64,000 nt of DNA from CAZFER01 sp964517495. GTDB taxonomy: Bacteria > Hinthialibacterota > Hinthialibacteria > Hinthialibacterales > Hinthialibacteraceae. The notes beneath the pieces were generated by a model. It was given only the letters and a program-made list of their open reading frames with translations, was not told the origin of the DNA and did no database searches. Shown piece after piece: positions 52,901 to 59,802 of the stretch. The stretch is taken from NCBI GenBank assembly GCA_964517495.1, contig CAZFER010000027.1, forward strand, positions 11,469-75,468, read 5' to 3'. Both the position numbers and the translations under genes were made by a program. Each line of letters begins with the position of its first letter. Within the stretch, counting starts at the first letter, position 1.

Positions 52901-55900
52901 CGATGGTTCCATTAAACTTTGGGAAGTAGAAACCGGTGAAGTATTACAGACTTATGAAGATCATGAAGGAGCGGTAAATGATGTGACATTTTCGATGGAC
53001 GAAACCATGATCGCTTCTGCCGGGGATGATGGCTATGTGATATTGTACAGCAGTGATAATGGAGAAATCATTCGGCGTTTTGGGGAGCATGCCGGGCCGG
53101 TTACAACAATCGCATTTTCACCCAATGGAAAATGGCTTCTGGCAGGCAGCGAAGAGCGAGCCATCCTTTGGAGAATCCAAACCGGAGAGGTGGAGAGAAC
53201 GTTTGAAGGATTTACCGATAAGGTTAATTCCGTTGCTTTTTCTCATAATGGGCGAAATGTGCTTTGCACGGGTAATGATGGAACATTACGGTTATGGGAG
53301 ATTGGTATTCTGGTGGATGCCACCCCAACACCAACGCCGACAAACACATTTACACCTACCAATACACCGACGGTTACTCCGACCTTTACACCAACACCAA
53401 CCACCACCCCGACTTTTACACCGACCGCAACACCGACTTCGACTCCGACACCGGTTATTTTCGATGTCGACGATCAAACGGTGGTTATTACAGATGACCT
53501 TCAAACGATGGAAAACCTGGCCGGAAAGACTGATGAAGACTCCGAAGAGCATCGCGCCCTGGCACTTCGTTGGAATATTGAAAATGAGTTAGTCAACTCT
53601 TATCACATTTACATTACCATCGATGACCAGCCGTCTTCTTTTCTCACAGCGATTAATGATATCGATATTTCTTACTTTTTATGGGAAGAAGGGATTAAAG
53701 GGGTAAAAGAAACGTTCCGTGACGGTCCTCAATTTGGGCATCAATATCAATTTTCTGTTATAGGAATACAAAGCGCTACACAGCGTATCACGATTGACTC
53801 AGGGCAGCCGGTGGTCTTTATTCGTTCAGGTGAACCAACCCCTACCCCAACTTCAACACCGACATTCACACCGAGTCCGACGGCTTCGCCTCGTCCCACA
53901 CCAACATCAACACCGACTTCCACACCAACAGCGACACCGACTTCCACACCGACTCAAACGCCCACTCCCACATATACTCCGACCTCGACTCCAACACCAA
54001 CGCCCACCACCGCATTCTTTGATATTCCGGAAGATACAGTTGTAGTCACCGATGATTTACAAAGCACAGAGAATTTGGTGGGGACATTTGATGAGGATTC
54101 ACCAGAGAGCAGGCAATTGACGATTCGCTGGAACATACAGGACGAAGCAATCACCATGTTCCATGTGTATGTTCGTATCAACGAAGGTGAACAGGCCTTT
54201 TTGGGTGCGGTGACGAAAGATGATCCGCAGTTATTGGCCTGGTTTGAAGATGCACCGGCGATTGCCCTGGCCTTTAAGGATGGTCCCCAATTTGAGCTTT
54301 TTTACCGTTTCATCATTTATGGCCTTCGAAGTGACCAACCGGCGCTGAAAATAGAAACCGAACAACCCATTTACTACCAGGCAGATAATCAACCCACCCC
54401 GACGGTAACCAATACACCCACACCTACGCCAGTGATGGTGGATGTTCCACTTAACACGGTGATTGTGACGGATGACCTGCAATCGATGGAAAATCTGGCC
54501 GGACGATTTGATTTGGATGATACCAACAACAATCGTTTAGCTGTACGTTGGAATTTGCCGGGAAGTACCATTACTTCTTATCACATTTATGTTCGTGTCG
54601 ATCAATCCGATCCAGTCTTTCTTGCCTCTATAACAAAAGACAAGCCATCCTGGCTTGATTGGCGTATGGGGATCGAAAATGTAACTGATATTTTTGAGGA
54701 TGGTCCACAATTTGGGAAAACATATAATTTCCAGGTGTATGGAATTCGTCCCAATCAAGCATCAATAAAGATAGAAACCAATGGTGGTGTTCTTTTACTG
54801 GAGAGAAATCAACCGACTCCCACCATAACACCGACCTCCACAGCTACACCTACGGCCACTCCGACACCAGTCTTGTTTCCATTGCCTGATAACAGCATTA
54901 TGGTTACTGATGATGTGCAATCGATGGAAAATCTGATTGGGTTGTTTGATGAAGACCATGAAGAAAAACGTGCGCTGGCCATCCGCTGGGATATGGGTGA
55001 TGAGGATTTTTTAGGATTTCATCTTTATGTTATTGTCAATAATTCCGATGAGCAATTTTTAGGTATCGCACAGAGTGGAGAGTCAAATTTATTTGAATGG
55101 AAATCGGATAATACTCGCGTATCAAATACCTTCAGTGATGGTCCGCAATTCGGTAATAATTATCGGTTTGTCGTATACGGATTCATCACCAATTCACCAC
55201 ATGTCCGGTTGGAAACGGGTGGTTCGGTTTCATTCCTAAAAGCGGAAGAACCACAAGGAACTCCATCACCCACGGTGCCGCCGACCATGACCCCAACCCC
55301 CACCCCAACAGCGACACCGGAGGGTGCGTTCCCGGGTGAGACCATTACTATCCAATTGCCAAACTTGCCGGTTGATGCGCAGCCTTTGAAGATGGTGTTG
55401 ATCCCCGCCGGTACGTTTCCCATGGGCGCACCAGAAGAAGAAGCCGTGGATGAGGATGAAACGCCTGCCCATGAGGTCACGTTGTCGTATGATTACTACA
55501 TTGGCCGCTATGAAATAACTCAGGCCCAGTGGGAAGCAGTGATGGATACCAACCCAACACTGGAATATGGCCATAACCTCGTTTATGGCGATGATCTCCC
55601 CCTGGTGATGGTGACCTGGGAAGAATGTATTCAATTCTGCAACCGGCTGAGTGAAATAACCGGTCGCAATCCGGCGTATGATTTGCAAACCAATATTGTG
55701 GATTTGCAATCGAATGGCTTTCGTTTGCCCACGGAGGCTGAGTGGGAATTCGCTGCACGCGCCTCAACTTCCACCCGGTTTTATTGGGGGGATGATGACA
55801 ACCTTGAGCAGATCGGTGATTATGCCTGGGTCGCCGCCAACTCTGATGATGTCACTCACGACGTGGGCCAAAAATCACCCAATCCCTGGACCCTGTTTGA

Positions 55901-56129
55901 TATGATTGGCAACGTGTGGGAATGGTGCAGCGACATTTATCTCCCTTACTCAGAAGAGCCTCAGACCAATCCGGTTATCCAAGCCCAGGCTGGAAGACGA
56001 GCTGTTCGCGGTGGCAGTTGGATTACGGATGAGTTGCAATACCTAGGCTCCCCCGCCAGGGAAGGAGTTGAGCCGAATAAGCGGTATGCGATTTTAGGAT
56101 TGCGTGTCGTAATCACAAATGTTGAGTAG
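49992..56129 (+). CDS. Giant lipoprotein: PPC-like, 14 WD40 repeats, four novel repeats, SUMF1 domain
   Basis: A 2045-aa exported protein. The start is ATG 49992, preceded by GTGGAGAC; an earlier in-frame ATG at 49941 lacks a ribosome site. The N-terminus is hydrophobic and ends LQAAC, a likely lipidation Cys. Residues about 362-490 resemble a PPC domain (EPNNEQSQSTSMQIGQP, DWFDFQV). About 525-1107 hold 14 WD40 repeats, enough for two seven-bladed propellers. Then come Thr-Pro linkers and four copies of a ~120-aa domain at about 1157-1281, 1341-1468, 1482-1608 and 1629-1755. Each contains VTDDLQSMENL, a RWN strand and DGPQFG. The end (about 1794-2045) is a SUMF1/FGE-like domain (LIPAGTFPMGA, RLPTEAEWEFAA, GNVWEWCSD, RGGSW), but the cysteines of true formylglycine-generating enzymes are absent. 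It is probably a surface recognition or scaffold protein. Confidence 0.9.
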   Translation: MSFKEDFPRFVHFPILLLVVLFTLQAACLPKIAESNVLSTARYINNSYIAVSPSDGGQAVFQPLNVFRWPGFYFRLSANRTDTDDDGLRECRFQIDLSALKPDGGYSDEEVLTFETELRRVIAMWNNVLHQVGLEFKEVTDESHHIIFQASRDSIAEDLLGDATYFGAWSGDAVSFSIRSDYAFFGAYLNLLDNGAPTALIKNPPGNPYGYLFPKSTFLTQDDQGDDVYQTPISHVYHELIGQLVGLKAPWEAYLNSLHKETDEILIDWLSMPRIGGLPPETPAVTYGGENLQNAGWSRGFINSFMTDDDPVNILYPEIPPSIKAFLAHYYARYDYMDAQTLLIEAIEEHTQLSELVQGEMVQEIEPNNEQSQSTSMQIGQPMLGALSSYDSEAGTMEETYEDVIDWFDFQVVNTDVGRTLSCSLSTATTLGVSAQIQLVDTIGQVIATSQMEEFPEISFVPQIAGQYYISVKKNFDENEKITRDYLLNVIFTDGEPSHHVTFTPTPKPTSTPTPQPVVIPGIEGDADQQILGLGPLNSVAYSPNGNQIATAGGLGVFIWDVQTGEIQTRLTGQDTKINDVDFSPDGSQIAAGGDSGEVILWDIQNGEIVQSFEGHADSVLSVAFSHNGSQIVSGGKDQTALIHSVEDGEITQTLSGHSNWIYSVAFSPDDTRVLTGSRDRTSKLWDTGTGDIIRTFGGHNNSVQSVAFAPDDSTILTGSTDTKAFLWDTQTGERLKTIQSGAIKSVAYAPSQNQILLGGSGGAKTYDLESGAFIQSLGDSSIDIISAAYSPDGQFVLLGNTNNDASLWSTETGQKIISFNGHTDIFQDAVFHPHDSFILTGGNDHNARIWDVSSTAVIRTFQSHTDKVNVVAYTSDGTRFLTAGDDDLAALWEIASNRPWRLYVGHSGNVNAAAFMPSDQQILTAGEDSTVILWDVNTGKPIKTFTDRGEAINALAISSNGSTFLTASDDGSIKLWEVETGEVLQTYEDHEGAVNDVTFSMDETMIASAGDDGYVILYSSDNGEIIRRFGEHAGPVTTIAFSPNGKWLLAGSEERAILWRIQTGEVERTFEGFTDKVNSVAFSHNGRNVLCTGNDGTLRLWEIGILVDATPTPTPTNTFTPTNTPTVTPTFTPTPTTTPTFTPTATPTSTPTPVIFDVDDQTVVITDDLQTMENLAGKTDEDSEEHRALALRWNIENELVNSYHIYITIDDQPSSFLTAINDIDISYFLWEEGIKGVKETFRDGPQFGHQYQFSVIGIQSATQRITIDSGQPVVFIRSGEPTPTPTSTPTFTPSPTASPRPTPTSTPTSTPTATPTSTPTQTPTPTYTPTSTPTPTPTTAFFDIPEDTVVVTDDLQSTENLVGTFDEDSPESRQLTIRWNIQDEAITMFHVYVRINEGEQAFLGAVTKDDPQLLAWFEDAPAIALAFKDGPQFELFYRFIIYGLRSDQPALKIETEQPIYYQADNQPTPTVTNTPTPTPVMVDVPLNTVIVTDDLQSMENLAGRFDLDDTNNNRLAVRWNLPGSTITSYHIYVRVDQSDPVFLASITKDKPSWLDWRMGIENVTDIFEDGPQFGKTYNFQVYGIRPNQASIKIETNGGVLLLERNQPTPTITPTSTATPTATPTPVLFPLPDNSIMVTDDVQSMENLIGLFDEDHEEKRALAIRWDMGDEDFLGFHLYVIVNNSDEQFLGIAQSGESNLFEWKSDNTRVSNTFSDGPQFGNNYRFVVYGFITNSPHVRLETGGSVSFLKAEEPQGTPSPTVPPTMTPTPTPTATPEGAFPGETITIQLPNLPVDAQPLKMVLIPAGTFPMGAPEEEAVDEDETPAHEVTLSYDYYIGRYEITQAQWEAVMDTNPTLEYGHNLVYGDDLPLVMVTWEECIQFCNRLSEITGRNPAYDLQTNIVDLQSNGFRLPTEAEWEFAARASTSTRFYWGDDDNLEQIGDYAWVAANSDDVTHDVGQKSPNPWTLFDMIGNVWEWCSDIYLPYSEEPQTNPVIQAQAGRRAVRGGSWITDELQYLGSPAREGVEPNKRYAILGLRVVITNVE

Positions 56130-56203
56130 GATGAATTCAAGGCGACAGTGATTTTATAAAAAATTCGGTTAAGGTATAGATGATTTGTAGATAGCCTATA
56201 CTT

Positions 56204-56232
56204 GTTGTTGCGGGTTTCCCGCCTGCAACAAC
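56204..56232. repeat. Degenerate palindromic repeat after the giant gene
   Basis: GTTGTTGCGGG-TTT-CCCGCC, then TGCAACAAC. Outer arms pair with a 4-base interruption. Reading rightwards it could also act as a transcription end for the giant gene, although no T-tract follows. Confidence 0.5.
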
Positions 56233-56268
56233 ACGTGGCTATATCGTTTTTGATTACTCGCTTTCATT

Positions 56269-56772
56269 TCAAAATATATCCTTCTCTTTATCTGGAACAC
56301 ATATCCGAAGTGCCGGAGTTCCCTGTTTACCATCTAGTGTCAGTAATTTATTCTTTTTGCGTTTTGTTTTTATATCCGAATAACCATCAAATGTGTGCAA
56401 AAGTGGAATTTTGAAAAACACCGCTGTTGCCACAATGATTGAGCCCACGGTTCTCACATTATAATTTCTGATATAATCACGAGCGAGTTCTGATATGCCA
56501 GGTAATACTGGTCTTCTATCTATATAATCATTTTCAAACCATTCATCTATTATTTGTATTTCTTGATCAGTTGGTGGAACGTTTTCATTGTGCCTATTTT
56601 TATCAAGGTAGGTCACTTCTACAATCGATACTTCAGATACAACAATTGTCAAATGATTGCGTTCTGCAGATTGGATAAAGGGTTTAATGAGGTCGTATCT
56701 TTTATTTGTTTTCTGAATTGCATCAATAATAACACTTGAATCCCAAACTATGATATCACACTCACTCTGCAT
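56269..56772 (-). CDS. PIN-domain protein (VapC-like), one acidic residue replaced
   Basis: A 167-aa PIN-domain protein, probably a ribonuclease toxin or a derivative. The first acidic residue is Asp11 (VWDSSVIIDAI), the second Glu47 or Glu52 (VVSEVSIVEV), and the last Asp129 (LLHTFDGYSD). At the third position, where the family has Asp (as in DAIIAATA), this protein has Gly110 (TVGSIIVATA). The substitution is in the DNA (GGC). Its start overlaps the end of the upstream gene by 11 bp, so the two form a unit. Base composition is more AT-rich than the neighbourhood, suggesting transfer. Confidence 0.78.
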   Translation of the reverse strand: MQSECDIIVWDSSVIIDAIQKTNKRYDLIKPFIQSAERNHLTIVVSEVSIVEVTYLDKNRHNENVPPTDQEIQIIDEWFENDYIDRRPVLPGISELARDYIRNYNVRTVGSIIVATAVFFKIPLLHTFDGYSDIKTKRKKNKLLTLDGKQGTPALRICVPDKEKDIF

Positions 56773-57574
56773 TACGCAATTCCTCGATGTAATCTTCGGA
56801 ATTCATTCCATTCGTAATATTAATTTGAAGGGCATGCAAATCAGCAAGTTGAGGCAATTCGCTTTTGTCCTTTTGGGGGATGAACTCTTTCACCTCTATG
56901 GATACAGGTTTGTGATCTTTTCTTCTAAATTTAGTTTCACCAAATACTCTTATTTTTTTTGATGAGTGAGAAAAAATTTCGTTTATTTGATCTTTATTGA
57001 AGTAACACCTTATTTTCTCTTTTGTTATGGTATCGAAAATATGATATTCAGGTTTCCTTCCATAAATATTATAAATTTTTAATAGACCTTCATGGCAAGA
57101 TTCAATGGTATAAAAAGGCGTTCTATCGCTGGTTAATCTATCGATATTATCAACCATTTTTTTAGATAACCTGACCGGTTTATCTTCTTTCGTTCCATAT
57201 TCAATAAAATCCATTTCTCCCCGCAAAGGATTAACAAGCTGTTTGGTTTTATTTAACAAATATTCGTCAAAAATTTTTGGTTTTCTCGCTTGTCTGTTAA
57301 CCGTTCTCATAGCTTTATGAAATGTCGCCGTAATTTTATGGGGGGCAACAAAATTCTTTTTTCTTTGAATACCGTTCACAATAAGTGTTACTGGAGGATT
57401 TTGATATATTTCAATAATTTCCCAATTTATTTGAGGTTCATCCAAACCACTCATTAACATTTCAACTTTATTTAAAATATCAAAAGTTCCACCTATCACA
57501 TCGATAAAATTGTTTACGGTAAGATGTTCATCTTTTCCGCCGAGTGTTATTGTTAAATCACCATTTTCATTCAT
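56762..57574 (-). CDS. Hypothetical partner of the PIN-domain protein
   Basis: A 270-aa protein. The start is set at ATG 57574, preceded by AAGGATCCTCCC and giving MNENGDLTITLGGKDE; a TTG 45 bp upstream lacks a ribosome site. The N-terminal part has alternating beta segments (NWEIIEIYQNPPVTLIVNG), followed by a basic middle (KAMRTVNRQARKPK) and a C-terminal acidic tail (NGMNSEDYIEELRNAE) whose codons overlap the PIN gene start. No family is recognised. The tight overlap suggests an antitoxin or substrate-guiding partner. It is larger than usual VapB-type antitoxins and has no visible DNA-binding motif. Confidence 0.6.
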   Translation of the reverse strand: MNENGDLTITLGGKDEHLTVNNFIDVIGGTFDILNKVEMLMSGLDEPQINWEIIEIYQNPPVTLIVNGIQRKKNFVAPHKITATFHKAMRTVNRQARKPKIFDEYLLNKTKQLVNPLRGEMDFIEYGTKEDKPVRLSKKMVDNIDRLTSDRTPFYTIESCHEGLLKIYNIYGRKPEYHIFDTITKEKIRCYFNKDQINEIFSHSSKKIRVFGETKFRRKDHKPVSIEVKEFIPQKDKSELPQLADLHALQINITNGMNSEDYIEELRNAE

Positions 57575-57679
57575 GGGAGGATCCTTCAGGCCTTGAGTAT
57601 TCACAACTTCATTATACAACAGTATCTGATCAATATTATCGAAGGAAATAGGAATTAATCAAGAAAACAAACGGGAAAC

Positions 57680-58897
57680 TCACCCACTTTCCTCTTCTGA
57701 TATAGGGAAAAGGAGCGTGAAAGTGGTGCCGTGTTTGGGGATGCTGTTGACGTTGATGGTTCCTCCCAGGCTTTCGATAATGGTTTTGGTGATATAAAGA
57801 CCCAAACCGGTTGAATCACCCTGACCGCGGGTTGAATAAAAGGGTTCAAAGATTTGCGACATCACTTCATAAGGAATTCCCGGGCCGTCATCGGTAATGG
57901 AAACTTCCAGTTTCTTTTCATCCTCAATTTCCACTTCACTGGCAGCGATGCGGACGGTCCCTTCGCCTTCAAGCGCTTGAAAGGCATTCAACAAAATATT
58001 AGAAAAAACCTGAATCAGCTGATGGCGCTGACCGAATAAAAACGGCAGGCTGTCAGGGAATTCCGTTTCCACTTTTACATTTTCCTGGGCATATTTCACC
58101 AACCGAAATGATCGGTCGATCAACTCGGGGATATCCAAAAATTCCGCCCGCTCACGATCCTGGCGTAAAAATCCCTCCAAATGGAGTTCGCGTAGCATGC
58201 TTAAGAAGAAATCAGCCTCCTCGAGGATTGATTTTTTGGAATCGGCATCTTTCATCAATTCAGCTTCAGCGCGGATATTTAGGACGGGCTTTTTTAAATC
58301 ATGCAACAGGTTCGCGGTAACTTGTCCAACCAGGGCCAGGCGTTCCAAACGAATCAACTCGCGTTGTTTTTCTTCTAACAGGTGAGTGGTTTGCCGAACA
58401 ACCTCTTCTTTTGACTGGATGGTATACAATCCCAAACCGATTATCAGTACCAGGGCGATCATGCTGCCGCCGATGGCCACTTTAAACAAACGGCTGCGTC
58501 CCGCGCTAATCTTAATGTGGAGCAAACCCAGCATATCGTGGTTTTCATTAACCAGGCTGCGGGTAATAAAGCCTTCGTGCTCCAGCCGAACCGGATCGGG
58601 ATGGTCGATTTCAAACGACCAGGGATAAACAATGATCTCTTCACCATCCGGTGTCATTTTGCTGACGATAATTTCTTCAATGTAGGGATATTGCTCCTTT
58701 ATGATTTTTACCCGATCGGCTACCTCGCCTGTATCGATATCAGTAACACGCTCACCACGCATAAGAGGGAGAAAATCCCGTGCGAGTACATCAGGCAGGC
58801 TTTGGATGGTCTCTTCATGGGTTTTGGCCGCCCACATCAAGGCCACCAATACACAAATCAAAACAACGCCAAAAAAGAAATAAATGAATCGATTCAC
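57680..58897 (-). CDS. Sensor histidine kinase, orphan
   Basis: A 405-aa inner-membrane sensor. Membrane segments are at about 5-24 (FIYFFFGVVLICVLVALMWA) and about 140-160 (KVAIGGSMIALVLIIGLGLY), enclosing a ~115-residue extracytoplasmic domain. A coiled coil follows (EKQRELIRLERLALVGQV), then the phosphoacceptor His in LLHDLKKPVLNIRAE, the N box NILLNAFQALEGE, G1 DDGPGIP, the F box IFEPFYSTRGQGD and G2 STGLGLYITKTI. All catalytic boxes are intact. No response regulator gene is adjacent, so its partner is elsewhere. Confidence 0.93.
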   Translation of the reverse strand: MNRFIYFFFGVVLICVLVALMWAAKTHEETIQSLPDVLARDFLPLMRGERVTDIDTGEVADRVKIIKEQYPYIEEIIVSKMTPDGEEIIVYPWSFEIDHPDPVRLEHEGFITRSLVNENHDMLGLLHIKISAGRSRLFKVAIGGSMIALVLIIGLGLYTIQSKEEVVRQTTHLLEEKQRELIRLERLALVGQVTANLLHDLKKPVLNIRAEAELMKDADSKKSILEEADFFLSMLRELHLEGFLRQDRERAEFLDIPELIDRSFRLVKYAQENVKVETEFPDSLPFLFGQRHQLIQVFSNILLNAFQALEGEGTVRIAASEVEIEDEKKLEVSITDDGPGIPYEVMSQIFEPFYSTRGQGDSTGLGLYITKTIIESLGGTINVNSIPKHGTTFTLLFPISEEESG

Positions 58898-59046
58898 GAT
58901 AGATTATACGGGTTTTGGGCACTCCACTCGGGATCATTTTGTAACATAGTATGCTAGCCCCATCAAACCCAAGTTGACTAGCCCCCTGGCCTCGTTCGGT
59001 TTAATCATTTGCAATCCAGAATATTGTAAGTTAAAATAGAGATATT

Positions 59047-59766
59047 ATGACTGATATTTTTTCTACCGCACTTTCCGGATTAAATGCGTCGAGATTGCGC
59101 GCCTCTACTTCCGCGAACAATCTGGCCAATGTAAACACTCCTGGTTTTCGGGCACAGCGGATTAATTCCAGTTCGCTGCCCTCAGGTCAGGGAACCACGA
59201 CTTCCAGTGTTTCCGTTTCGCCAAGCATGGGAAACTTAAGGCAAACTGGAAATCCATTGGACCTTGCTGTTGGGGGAAATGGATTCATTCCATTGATTGA
59301 TAATACTGGTCAGCAAGCATTTACTCGCAATGGCTCATTTTCACGCAATGCGGATGGGACATTGGTCAACAGCCAGGGATTTCAATTGGCGGCTGGTATT
59401 AATGTTCCCGCCGATACCACCAACATTAATATTGGTGAAGATGGAACTGTCACAGCCCGTTTAGCCGATGGGACTAATGCCAACCTGGGTCAAATCGAAT
59501 TGGCCCAGTTCAGTAATCCCGGTGGACTCTCACGGGAGGGAAACTCCATCTTACGGCAAACCGGCGCCTCAGGAGTGCCACAAATAGGTGCACCAGGTGC
59601 TGAGGGGCGGGGAGTAATCTTGAGCGGCTTTTTGGAATCATCCAACGTTAACATTGTCCGCGAAACAGTGAATCTGCTCAATGAAGAAAATATGACCCAA
59701 GCCAACGCCGCTGTTGTAAGAACTGCTGATGAAATGCAACAGGCTGCTTTGGATATAAAGGCATGA
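59047..59766 (+). CDS. Flagellar basal-body rod/hook protein (FlgF/FlgG family)
   Basis: A 239-aa axial flagellar protein exported by the flagellar type III system. The N-terminal heptad region TDIFSTALSGLNASRLRAST contains the hallmark ANNLANVNTPGFRAQR. The middle shows GNPLDLAVGGNGFIPL and FTRNGSFSRNADGTLVNSQG, as in FlgF/FlgG/FlgE. The C-terminal helix is SSNVNIVRETVNLLNEENM with ANAAVVRTADEMQQAALDIK. It is a little shorter than FlgG (about 260 aa) and FlgF (about 250). It stands alone, not in a flagellar operon, which is unusual for a rod protein. Confidence 0.92.
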   Translation: MTDIFSTALSGLNASRLRASTSANNLANVNTPGFRAQRINSSSLPSGQGTTTSSVSVSPSMGNLRQTGNPLDLAVGGNGFIPLIDNTGQQAFTRNGSFSRNADGTLVNSQGFQLAAGINVPADTTNINIGEDGTVTARLADGTNANLGQIELAQFSNPGGLSREGNSILRQTGASGVPQIGAPGAEGRGVILSGFLESSNVNIVRETVNLLNEENMTQANAAVVRTADEMQQAALDIKA

Positions 59767-59802
59767 ATTATTCGCCTGAGAAGCTGTTTTTGGGGAGTCT
59801 AT

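Noticed and set aside
53292..54045. Frames on either strand over the Thr-Pro linkers
   Set aside because: Low-complexity codon repeats create long open shadows; the main frame continues through intact.
55370..56126. Formylglycine-generating enzyme for the sulfatase at 6324
   Set aside because: The SUMF1-type domain lacks the cysteines needed for that reaction.
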